A DNA stretch of 64,000 bases from Sneathia vaginalis (GTDB taxonomy: Bacteria > Fusobacteriota > Fusobacteriia > Fusobacteriales > Leptotrichiaceae): assembly GCF_000973085.1 (NCBI RefSeq), contig NZ_CP011280.1, positions 522,642 through 586,641 on the forward strand. The letters run 5' to 3'. This document shows positions 38,942 to 47,700 of this stretch, piece after piece; the first letter of the stretch is position 1, and each line of letters begins with the position of its first letter. The position numbers and the translations under genes are program-made. A model generated the notes under the pieces. It searched no databases. It was not told the origin of the DNA and saw nothing but the letters and a program-made list of their open reading frames with translations.

Positions 38942-38969
38942 AGCAACTGTAAAAGGTTGCTTTTTTTTT
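38942..38969 (+). terminator. Terminator inside the late region
   Basis: AGCAAC (38942-38947) and GTTGCT (38956-38961) followed by nine T. It sits after the MuF/immunity pair and may lower readthrough into later head genes. Confidence 0.8.
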
Positions 38970-38989
38970 AGCTAATTAAGGAGGGATAA

Positions 38990-39349
38990 ATGATATTAGA
39001 TAAAGACTTAATAAGGCAAATACTACTGTATGTTGAAGAGAATGGAAACGACAAACTGCCTGTATATAATATTGAAATTGACGGATATACAGATGAAGAG
39101 ATTAAGTACCATTTTAAACGATTATTAGAAGCAGATATTATTAATGGAGAAGTTGTAGGACTTCAAGGCAACAAGATTAGGTTTAATTGTTTAACTTGGT
39201 ATGGTCATGAATACTTAGATAGCATAAGAGATAAAGGATTGTGGGAAAAAGTAAAAAGAGATATAGAGGTTTACGGTGTTAAAAGTGTTACTTTAGATAT
39301 AATAAAGGCATATGCAGAAAAAATAATTAAAGAAAAATTAGGAATATAA
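38990..39349 (+). CDS. DUF2513 protein
   Basis: A 119-residue protein of the DUF2513 family: DLIRQILLYVEENGNDKLP, YTDEEIKYHFKRLLEADIIN and LTWYGHEYLDSIRD; winged-helix-like. Usually found in phages and mobile elements, with no known role. Being between head genes, it may be an extra gene with its own expression. GGAGGG lies upstream. Confidence 0.85.
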   Translation: MILDKDLIRQILLYVEENGNDKLPVYNIEIDGYTDEEIKYHFKRLLEADIINGEVVGLQGNKIRFNCLTWYGHEYLDSIRDKGLWEKVKRDIEVYGVKSVTLDIIKAYAEKIIKEKLGI

Positions 39350-39457
39350 AAATTGTCTTTGTGGCTAGACATTAAAGAAGCCTTTTTTTAGTACATACAA
39401 ATCATAAATAATACTAGAACTCACTAGAATAAAAAAGAAGAAAGGAATGATGAAAGT

Positions 39458-40036
39458 ATGAAAGAAGAAATATTGAAACTAGGAATTGAAGAAAAGGTAG
39501 TAGACGAATTACTAAAAATAATAGGAAAAAATACAGTTCCTAAAAATCAATTTAATGAAGTGAATGAAGTGAAGAAGCAACTAGAAGAAAAGGCAAAAGA
39601 TTATGAAACACAGTTATCTAAGCTAGCTAAAGATAACAAAGGTAATGAAGAATTGCAAAAACAAATAAAAGAACTTCAATCACAAAATGAAGCTAAGGAA
39701 GAAGAATACAAGACTAAATTTAATCAATTAAAACTTGATAATGCACTAGAATTAGCTTTAACCAAAGAAGGAGCAAGAAACAGTAAAGCAGTTAAAAGCT
39801 TATTGAAACTTGACTTGCTAAAAATGGACAATGACAACTTAATAGGCTTATCAGAACAATTAACAAAGTTAAAAGAAACTGATGGCTATCTATTCAAAAC
39901 AGAAGGAAAAGAGGGAAAACAAGCTACACCTCAAGGCTTAGAGCCTAAAGTAGCTAATGGCAAGGACAATTCAACCGTGGACATGAACAAAATGACCTAT
40001 GATGAATTGTGCGAATATTATAATCATAATAAATAA
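39458..40036 (+). CDS. Capsid scaffolding protein
   Basis: A 192-residue coiled-coil protein of the phage GP20 minor-structural/scaffold type: EEKVVDELLKIIGKNTVP near the front, a long coiled coil at about 35-95, KLDNALELALTKEGARNSKA near 100. It directs capsid assembly and is found just before the major capsid gene, as usual. Confidence 0.88.
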   Translation: MKEEILKLGIEEKVVDELLKIIGKNTVPKNQFNEVNEVKKQLEEKAKDYETQLSKLAKDNKGNEELQKQIKELQSQNEAKEEEYKTKFNQLKLDNALELALTKEGARNSKAVKSLLKLDLLKMDNDNLIGLSEQLTKLKETDGYLFKTEGKEGKQATPQGLEPKVANGKDNSTVDMNKMTYDELCEYYNHNK

Positions 40037-40049
40037 AGGAGAGTAGAAA

Positions 40050-41087
40050 ATGGCAGAATTTAATTCAAAAACATTCAATGCAGAAGCATTCGGAAAATAC
40101 ATGGAAAGAATACCAGACACAAAGAAACAAGAATTATTAAGAGCTGGAGTATTCACAGGAGATAAGAATATAAGCGATACATTCGCAACTCAAACAGGAC
40201 AACACTATGCAGTAATACCAATGAAAGGATTGATAGGTGGTACACCATTAAATTATGATGGTAAGACTGATATAACAGCAGAAACAACAAAAACATATAC
40301 ACAAGGTGTAATAGCACTAGGTAGAGCAATGGCTTGGTATGAAGAAGACTTTTCATATGATATAACAGGTGGAGTAGATTTCATGGGAAATGTTGCTTCA
40401 CAAGTTGCAATATACTGGTCTAATGTGTATCAATCAATGTTACTATCAATACTAAAAGGTGTGTTTGCAACTAAAGATAAGGAATTTGCTTCACATACTT
40501 ACGATATATCAGACAAAACAGGTGAAGAAGCTAAGGTAGGTGCAACAACTTTAAACTCAGCAACTGCTCAAGCTTGTGGAGATAACAAGAACAAGTTCGA
40601 TATAGTTATAATGCACTCTGTAGTTGCAACAAACTTAGAAAATTTACAAGTATTAACTAACTTCAAAGTTAATGACGCTAACGGAATGCAAAGAGATGTA
40701 TCACTAGCTTCATGGAACGGAAGAACTGTATTCATTGACGATTCAATGCCAATGGAAAAGGTTGCTGGTGGTTCTACAGGACAAGATACATACAAATACA
40801 CAACTTACATCTTAGGTAGAGGAGCATTTAAGTTCGCAGATTTAGTAGTTAAAGTGCCAAATGAAATGTATAGAAATCCATTAGTACACGGTGGAAAAGA
40901 CCAACTAATAACTAGAAGAAGATTTGTAATAGCACCGTTTGGTTTCTCATTCACTAAGACTGATACAGTTTCTCCATCTGACAAAGAACTAGAAAAAGGT
41001 GATAACTGGGCATTAGTTAAGTCAACTGATGGAGATAAGATAGATGTAAAAGCTATACCTATCGCAAGAATAGTATCTAAAGGATAA
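40050..41087 (+). CDS. Major capsid protein
   Basis: A 345-residue protein with the HK97-like layout: a front segment (FNAEAFGKYMERIPDTKKQE), a beta-rich body (GGTPLNYDGKTDITAE, then GRAMAWYEEDFSYDITGGVD) and an A-domain-like end with FIDDSMPME and ITRRRFVIAPFGFS. Its codons favour A endings as in a highly expressed gene. AAAGGAG lies upstream. Confidence 0.92.
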   Translation: MAEFNSKTFNAEAFGKYMERIPDTKKQELLRAGVFTGDKNISDTFATQTGQHYAVIPMKGLIGGTPLNYDGKTDITAETTKTYTQGVIALGRAMAWYEEDFSYDITGGVDFMGNVASQVAIYWSNVYQSMLLSILKGVFATKDKEFASHTYDISDKTGEEAKVGATTLNSATAQACGDNKNKFDIVIMHSVVATNLENLQVLTNFKVNDANGMQRDVSLASWNGRTVFIDDSMPMEKVAGGSTGQDTYKYTTYILGRGAFKFADLVVKVPNEMYRNPLVHGGKDQLITRRRFVIAPFGFSFTKTDTVSPSDKELEKGDNWALVKSTDGDKIDVKAIPIARIVSKG

Positions 41088-41098
41088 TGTGAACTAAT

Positions 41099-41530
41099 AT
41101 GGATAAGGAAGATATACTAGCTAAAGCTAAGGCAGGGCTAGTAGAATACAATATAAATTATAAAAACGATAATTTTTACTTTGATTTAATTGATAGTGTG
41201 ATTAAAGACATACTAGACTATATAAATCAAGATGAGTTGCCTCCTAACATTATATATATAGTAGTCGAAAGATTGAAAGGGTATATATTAGAAGATACCC
41301 TTTTAAACCTTTCTAAAGACGAAGTAAAAAATATATATGGGATAAAAAAAGAGGATAACAACACAATATCTAGTGTTAAAATAGGTGGAATATCTACAAC
41401 ATTTAGTGATAAGTCTAGTGAATCATCAAAACAAATGCAATACTTCTCTGACTTAAAAAAACAAGTCATAGAATTAAAAGATTATGGAATTAAGCAATTA
41501 TCACGTTATAGAAGAATAAGTTGGTGGTAA
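41099..41530 (+). CDS. Head-tail connector protein
   Basis: A 143-residue helical protein in the position of SPP1 gp15 / HK97 gp6: DFNQ-like helices, EDILAKAKAGLVEYNI, then YIVVERLKGYILEDTLLNL. It probably binds the portal and forms the first connector ring. The next gene overlaps or abuts its end. Confidence 0.75.
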   Translation: MDKEDILAKAKAGLVEYNINYKNDNFYFDLIDSVIKDILDYINQDELPPNIIYIVVERLKGYILEDTLLNLSKDEVKNIYGIKKEDNNTISSVKIGGISTTFSDKSSESSKQMQYFSDLKKQVIELKDYGIKQLSRYRRISWW

Positions 41531-41532
41531 TT

Positions 41533-41898
41533 ATGGATTCAATCACTTTAAGATTAGTAAAAGATACACTTGATAAAAGTTATAAAGATACGGCAGATGT
41601 ATTTGTTACATCTTCACAAGAAATAAATGGCATAACATATGACGATATAGAAACAAAATTAAACCAAGAACCTATTAAGTGTTTGCTTGACTATAACAAT
41701 AATAGAATTGCAAAAGGTGTAGTTTTGACTTCCGAAGTTGAGGCTACACTCTTTTTAAACAACGATATAGATATACCTTTAAATTCTAAGATTGTAATAA
41801 CAAGGCTAAAACAGGTGTATCAATATAGGAGTATAGCTATAGCAAGAAAATACGAAACACACCAAGAGATAGATTTAAAGGCTATTGACATAGCTTAA
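41533..41898 (+). CDS. Head-closure protein (gp16-like)
   Basis: A 121-residue beta-rich protein: ITLRLVKDTLDKSYKDTADV, then a small barrel ending VYQYRSIAIARKYETHQEID. Placement fits an SPP1 gp16-type stopper. ATG 41533 is chosen since GGTGG lies upstream; the frame is open from 41521. Confidence 0.7.
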   Translation: MDSITLRLVKDTLDKSYKDTADVFVTSSQEINGITYDDIETKLNQEPIKCLLDYNNNRIAKGVVLTSEVEATLFLNNDIDIPLNSKIVITRLKQVYQYRSIAIARKYETHQEIDLKAIDIA

Positions 41899-41919
41899 TT
41901 TTAAAAGGGAGGTGTTAAT

Positions 41920-42393
41920 ATAAGCTTCAACATTAATATCAAGGTTGATGAAGAGTTAAAAAAACTGATAGCAAATTCAAGCAAGATTGAAAATAGCCTA
42001 AAACAAGCTAGTATAGGCTTAAATAAAGAATTAACCGCTAGAACATATGCAACAGTCAAGAAAAAAACACCAGTAGGAGTATATAACCCTATACAGGTTA
42101 ATGGCAGAATATACAACGGTGGTAGGGTTGGTGGTACACTGCGTTCAAGTTGGCAAATGTCAACAACACAAACAAGTGGAAGTATAACATCTAAGATATA
42201 CAACAATACAGAATATGCTGAATATGTTGAATATGGACACAGACAACAAATAGGTAGGTTTGTACCCCAAATAGGTGCTAAACTTAAGCAACCGTTCGTT
42301 AAGGGTAGCTATATGCTAACTAAGTCATTAATTGAGATTAAGCCACAAGTTGACACGATAGTTCAAAAATACCTTGATAGAATTAAGTTTTAA
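41920..42393 (+). CDS. HK97 gp10-type tail-joining protein, probable ATA start
   Basis: A product of about 157 residues: FNINIKVDEELKKLIANSSK, TARTYATVKKKTPVGVYNP, LRSSWQMSTTQTS and YAEYVEYGHRQQIGRFVP are typical of the gp10 family, which joins tail tube to head. No ATG, GTG or TTG occurs in frame in the first 236 bases; the first ATG (42157) would lose half of the domain. GGGAGGTG (41908-41915) is 4 bases before ATA at 41920, so ATA is the likely start; CTG 41965 is a weaker option. Confidence 0.75.
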   Translation: MSFNINIKVDEELKKLIANSSKIENSLKQASIGLNKELTARTYATVKKKTPVGVYNPIQVNGRIYNGGRVGGTLRSSWQMSTTQTSGSITSKIYNNTEYAEYVEYGHRQQIGRFVPQIGAKLKQPFVKGSYMLTKSLIEIKPQVDTIVQKYLDRIKF

Positions 42394-42407
42394 AATAAGG
42401 TGAAAAT

Positions 42408-43166
42408 ATGAATTTAATAGAAATAAAAAGTAATCTTGCACAATATATAAAAAGCAAGAATAAGGATATAACAGTATATTCAGAAGATAAAACACAAGGT
42501 ATTAAATACCCTTGTATGTTTATCAATTTAATAGAATCAAGCAATTTGAAGATTGCAAATATAAATTATGGTAAAGTGTATACACTTGATTTAATATATA
42601 TAGAACAGGCTATACCTAGAGATAATTATTCAAGCATTGAAGATATATTGAATAAAATAAAGATAGATAATGATAGTGTATACATTGAACACCAAGAAAG
42701 TACAATAGTTGATAAGGTACTACATCACCAAATAGAAGTTACAGTAGTTAATGACAACTTAAACAACATAGAAACTAGCAATCCAACATATAAGTTAGTA
42801 GTTGATACACTTAAATCATTAGGCGACAATGTATTTTATCAAGTAGGTAACTTAAAAGAATTAAAAAATGGTATATTCGTTGTTGAACCTACAAGTGTTG
42901 AAACAAGCAACACTTCAATCAATGGTAAAAAAGAATATACACGAAACATAACAATCAGATATGCAACAACTAATGAAACAATTATAAATTCTGATGTTGC
43001 TAGTATCTTAGAAGATAAAATTGATATTTTATTGAAAAAGGTATTACAAACAAACAAAATTATCAAGGCTAATTATGAGTTAGAATTGAATAATATCAGT
43101 GGAGAATATAAAGGTATACCAGTTGCTACATATCAAGCAAATTTAGAAATTGTAGAAAGGAAGTAA
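42408..43166 (+). CDS. Tail-completion-like protein with two similar halves
   Basis: A 252-residue protein. Residues 1-115 (IKSNLAQYIKSKNKDITVYS, then YTLDLIYIEQ) and 125-250 (VVDTLKSLGDNVFYQVGNLK, then NITIRYATTNET) share a pattern of helix, two strands and a helix known in phage tail-terminator proteins, so it may be a tandem duplication or fusion. Placement between gp10 and tube fits a tail terminator. Confidence 0.65.
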   Translation: MNLIEIKSNLAQYIKSKNKDITVYSEDKTQGIKYPCMFINLIESSNLKIANINYGKVYTLDLIYIEQAIPRDNYSSIEDILNKIKIDNDSVYIEHQESTIVDKVLHHQIEVTVVNDNLNNIETSNPTYKLVVDTLKSLGDNVFYQVGNLKELKNGIFVVEPTSVETSNTSINGKKEYTRNITIRYATTNETIINSDVASILEDKIDILLKKVLQTNKIIKANYELELNNISGEYKGIPVATYQANLEIVERK

Positions 43167-43174
43167 TAGAAAAT

Positions 43175-44092
43175 ATGGAAACAAAAGTATTATTAGGAAT
43201 ACAAACTGAAAAAGGTAAACCATCTGAAACATTAACAGTGTTACCTTTCACAGACTTTGGAGTTAAACCTGATGTAAATAAGATTGAATCTAAGGTATTA
43301 TCTAGTGGTAGATGGACTAAGGACGCATTCGCAGGTAAGCAATCCGTTGCAGGTGACCTAGGAATTGAACCAACAATAGATTCATTAGAATTATTGCTAC
43401 AAATAGCAGGATTTAAAAAATCTACTGACACATACAAAAGTGGTTCATTCGACAAGTATGCAACAATAGTCAATGACTTTACTAATGACGAAATGCATTT
43501 AAAATTTGAAGATTGTTTAGTTAATACTATAACAATAACTGCACAACAAGAAGCCTTTTTAAATGTAAAAACATCAGTAATAGGAATGAAATCAAGTGCA
43601 AATGATGGTAAATTTAATGGTACATCTGAGGAATTAAAAGATAAGGATTATCCTTTAATCTGTTATGGTGCTAAGCTAATATCAGAAGATAAAGACGAAT
43701 CAGCAACAGTAGAATCAGTTGAAATAACAATCAATAATTCACTTGAAGGTAAAGGTGGATTAAACACTAGATTTAACACTAAGATAGTACAAAATGGTAG
43801 GGGTTCAGTAGAAGCTACTATCAACTTTAATGCATTTGATAAATCTAATTACTTGAAAGCAATGAAAATGTTAACAGACAATTCATCAATTAAGTTACAA
43901 TTAGAATTAAAAGAATCATTGGAAGAATCAAAAGGTAGAAAAATGACAATTGAATTGCCTAGGGTTAAGATGACAAATGTAGAACTAGGAGATTTAGAAG
44001 GGGCAGGAACATTAACAAGAACAATGTCAGCATTACCTGTTAATGGAGATCCTATAACATTCAAAATTGAAGGAACTGAAGTAGCACAATAA
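43175..44092 (+). CDS. Tail tube protein
   Basis: A 305-residue beta-rich protein (SETLTVLPFTDFGVKPDVNK, SVAGDLGIEPTIDSLELLLQ, EITINNSLEGKGGLNTRF-like middle part, ending TMSALPVNGDPITFKIEG), the type of large tube protein in SPP1-like siphoviruses. Its spot before the chaperone pair supports this. No sheath gene lies by it, so the tail is non-contractile. Confidence 0.82.
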   Translation: METKVLLGIQTEKGKPSETLTVLPFTDFGVKPDVNKIESKVLSSGRWTKDAFAGKQSVAGDLGIEPTIDSLELLLQIAGFKKSTDTYKSGSFDKYATIVNDFTNDEMHLKFEDCLVNTITITAQQEAFLNVKTSVIGMKSSANDGKFNGTSEELKDKDYPLICYGAKLISEDKDESATVESVEITINNSLEGKGGLNTRFNTKIVQNGRGSVEATINFNAFDKSNYLKAMKMLTDNSSIKLQLELKESLEESKGRKMTIELPRVKMTNVELGDLEGAGTLTRTMSALPVNGDPITFKIEGTEVAQ

Positions 44093-44096
44093 GTAG

Positions 44097-44519
44097 GTGA
44101 ATAAATTGGAAAGTAAAAAAAATATACCACCATTAAAAGATAAGGCAGTCACAAGCACTGCCTTTTTTGGTGATGAATTAAGCAATGGAATACTAGTTGA
44201 GTGCATAGCTAGTTTTGGGAATATGATGAATTATAGAAATGCACAAGTACAAAAAATAAGAATGGAAGCAAAGGAAGATGGTGTACCATCAACAGTAATT
44301 GAACCATATAATTATGAGTTCACAGAATCAAAAGAATATAAACTGGTATTTGCCCAAACAATGAAAATTATTGTAGATGGCAAAGAAACAGACAAAACAA
44401 AAGAAAACTTTAATAAAGTACTAGACAGAGAAAAGAAAGTGTTTTTAAATGCTTTAACAGAAATATTAGAAAAAAGTGATGATGTGGGTTTTACAATATC
44501 GCAACTTACAACAAATTAA
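44097..44519 (+). CDS. Tail assembly chaperone, short (G-type) form
   Basis: A 140-residue protein (DKAVTSTAFFGDELSNGILV, then TMKIIVDGKETDKTKENFNK), made when ribosomes stay in frame and stop at TAA 44517. As with lambda gpG, a fraction of ribosomes is expected to shift -1 near the end and make a longer form. It lies between tube and tape measure genes as in most long-tailed phages. Start TTG at 44103-44105 may be used in place of the GTG-like opening; the frame is set by GTAGGTGAATAAATTG. Confidence 0.8.
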   Translation: MNKLESKKNIPPLKDKAVTSTAFFGDELSNGILVECIASFGNMMNYRNAQVQKIRMEAKEDGVPSTVIEPYNYEFTESKEYKLVFAQTMKIIVDGKETDKTKENFNKVLDREKKVFLNALTEILEKSDDVGFTISQLTTN

Positions 44520-44779
44520 AAGAAAATTACTATAAAGCATATAAAATAGGCAAGAAAGGGTTAAAGACACCAAACAAAATATATGAATTATACATTGAAG
44601 ATATATCAAGATATATGAGATATTTTAAGTTTGATGGATTCAATGGAAGTTGCAACTTGCAATTTCTACCTTATAGTAGAAGTTATGATGAACACCCTTA
44701 TTGGTTAATAATGAAGTTGGAAATTATACTAGAAACTATAAATAAAGTAAATATGGAAGAGAACAAAAAGGACAAATAG
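44483..44779 (+). CDS. -1 frame extension of tail chaperone (T part)
   Basis: In the -1 frame the DNA is open from 44483 to TAG 44777-44779, with no good start of its own. A shift at GGGTTTT (44486-44492) joins residue 132 of the G form to 95 residues (YNIATYNKLKENYYKAYKIG at the join, then YRSYDEHPYW-like end), giving a 227-residue G-T fusion. The T part usually recruits the tube protein to the tape measure. This fills the otherwise blank 280 bp before the tape-measure gene. Confidence 0.82.
   Translation, partial: CGFYNIATYNKLKENYYKAYKIGKKGLKTPNKIYELYIEDISRYMRYFKFDGFNGSCNLQFLPYSRSYDEHPYWLIMKLEIILETINKVNMEENKKDK
44486..44492 (+). promoter_or_regulatory. Ribosomal -1 frameshift slippery heptamer
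   Basis: G GGT TTT in the zero frame has the X-XXY-YYZ form. It lies 25 bases before the zero-frame stop and within the overlap of both frames, which only begins at 44483. Confidence 0.78.
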
Positions 44780-44799
44780 AAAGGGGGTATACATAATAT

Positions 44800-47700
44800 A
44801 TGGCAGATAAGAATTTTGGTGTTGAATTTAGAACAATGTTCAAAGGTGGGGGTTCAACACAATTCAAAAAAGCATTAGCAGACATTGAAAAGCAATTAAA
44901 AGAGGTTGAAAGCCAAAACAAACAGTTCGCAGAATCATTGGTCGATATTGATAAAAAAATGCTTAAGGTAATATCAACAAATGAAAAACTAGCAAGTAAC
45001 ATGCAAAAAGTAAAACCACCTAAAGAGGCTACAAGTGGTGTAGAGGGTTTAAAGCAATCATTTGATAATTTAAGTAATGCAGTTAAAGGATTTTTAGCTT
45101 TAGAAGTAACAAGAAGAGTGATTGAAATAGGAAAGGCTTGTCTTAAGGCTAGTTCAGATATGACAGAATTACAAAATGTTACTGACCAAGTATTCGGTGA
45201 TATGTCAAAAGAGGTACAACAATTTTCAGAGGATATGGGAAATGCTATGGGTCGTTCAACCTATGCACTTCAAAAGTATACATCGGATATAGGTTCAATA
45301 TTCAAGGGATTAGGTGGAATATCAGAAGAATCAACAAAGAAGATGAGTGAAGATTTGGCAGCCTTAGCAGTCGATATAGGTTCATTCAAGAATATTGCAG
45401 ATGACCGTGTTTTTACAGCTATAACCGCAGGAATAGTCGGAGAAACTGAACCACTTAAGAGATTAGGAATAGTAATTAACGAAAATGTTATGGCAGAATA
45501 TGCACTAACTAAAGGAATAAAAGAAAACTGGGAATCACTAAACCAAGCAACTAAAGCACAATTAAGATACCAAAAAATAATGGAAAGCACCTCATTTATG
45601 CAAGGTGACGCCGCCAGAACAATTAACACATACGCTAACCAACTAAAAGTATTCCAAGCGAACACACAAGAACTATCAAAAGCAATAGGGGATAAGCTTG
45701 TTAAATCATCTAATGGTTGTTTAGGAGCAATTAATGACTTGACGGAAGGATTAACTAGATTCTTTAGTAAGAAGTCAAGTGCAGACTTCGTTAATGAAGC
45801 AATAGGAGAACTTAATGATGTTAAAAGCTTGTTATATGAATATAAAGCACTATCCGAAAGCCAAGTGAAGAACACTAAAGATAGACAAAGAATGCATGCA
45901 ATAGTTGAGCAATTAAAAGCAACCTACCCTCAAGAAATGGCAAATGTTAATGCATTAACAACTAATTATTATGAGTTATCAAGTGCTATAGATAAAGTTA
46001 CAAATTCGATTGAAAAGAAGATGGAAACCGCAGAGCAAGATTATTTCAACACACAAAGGTTAAATAAGCAAAAAGATACAATAAAAGAGTTGGAAAAATC
46101 TGCTAAGCTTGTAAGTGGAGCATTAGATGAAATCACAAAAGAAATTAACACTAGAGTGCCAGAACTAAAAGTTAAGTTTAATGCTGATGATTTCTTGAAA
46201 GAAATTAAGAATGGAACAGTTCATTCACTAGAAGATTACATCAGGAATAAATTCCCAAAAGAAGCAGAAAGGGCGTTAAAGCAACTTGATGGTGGATTAT
46301 TTGGTGGAAATAGAAAATCAGTCCGTGATATTAACTTTAGTGTCATAACTTCTGAATTACTAACACAATCCGAAATCTTAAAAAGATTTAATGGAAATTT
46401 AAAGGAAATTGATTCTAATCAAAAGTTGGTATCAGCTAATAGCAAGAGTATGTATAACTCACTATCTAAGTCACTTAACTTTAGCAATGAGATTGCACAG
46501 CAAAACAACAGAAAGATAATTGAAGAATCAAGAAGGGCAGAGATTGACAGAGCCCAAAAGAGTGGTCAACTTGTAACAACTATACATGACGCAAAGAATA
46601 AGACAATAGATGTAGTGGTTGGTAATGACATAGGGCTATCATCTAAGGAAACCTTAGAAATACTTAAAAACCGTGGATTTATTGAAATGTTTATTAAAGG
46701 TGTTAAAACAACCTTTAAACAATTAAATGACGGAAGAATTGAACAGTCAACAAGTAATGCTAGCAACAAGCTAGGATATAAGGTTGATAGTCACGGAAGA
46801 TATGTAAGAGATGAACAAAAAAAGATTATATCAGAGAAAGATTTTTTAAACGAATTAAAAAACAATCTAAAGAAAGAAACACCAAAACCACCTGTTGGAA
46901 CTAAGGGTTATGGTCGAGGTTCAACTGGTGGTGGTGGACATGGTAAGTCATCATCAGGCAAAGGTGGTGGAAGTGGTAAGGCTAAAGGCAAAGAAAAGGA
47001 AAAAGACAAATGGGAGCAAATGCTTGATAACTTAGAGAAGAGTTTGAAAGATTTATCTACCCCTTTAAATACTAAAATCACACCTAAAATAAAAGAAGTT
47101 GCAGAACAATTAAGAAAAAAGCAAGATGAATTAACAGAATGGCTTGTATCAGTAAGTGAGATTAAAGGCTTTGAAGCGACAAAAGAGAAGATAAAACACC
47201 TTGAAGACCAACTAAAAGTAGCAGTTGAACTTAAAGATTCAAATAATGTCGAAAAAATAAGGGCAGAAATCAACAAGTTAAAAGTTGAAAATGTTTTGCC
47301 TGAACTTTTTGGGTCAATTAATAAGGAACTAGAAGAGAAGATAAGACAGGCTCAAGGTATGAACATGAAAGCCGACACAAAAGATATTGAAACAACAAGA
47401 AACAATATTGAAAAGTATAAAGCAGAGAAGATGAAGTTGTACAAGTCACAACTTGAAAATGGCAATTTAAGTCAGTCAGAATATATAGATAAACAATTAG
47501 AATTGCACAAAGAAATAATTGAAATATACAAAAAATACACAGATAAAGCAGGAGAAATTAAAGAATTTATCGAACAAAAGCAATTAGAAGTGCAACAAGT
47601 TACCGATAATATACAACAAGGTGTATTTATTGCTAACATAGAAAATGCTATCAATAACGGTTCTACAGAGCAGTTAAGAGATGGAATTGTCAAGGTATAT

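Noticed and set aside
39363-39390. GGCT...AGCC followed by T7 as a terminator after the DUF2513 gene
   Set aside because: Only a 4-bp stem with a 12-base loop; too weak to list.
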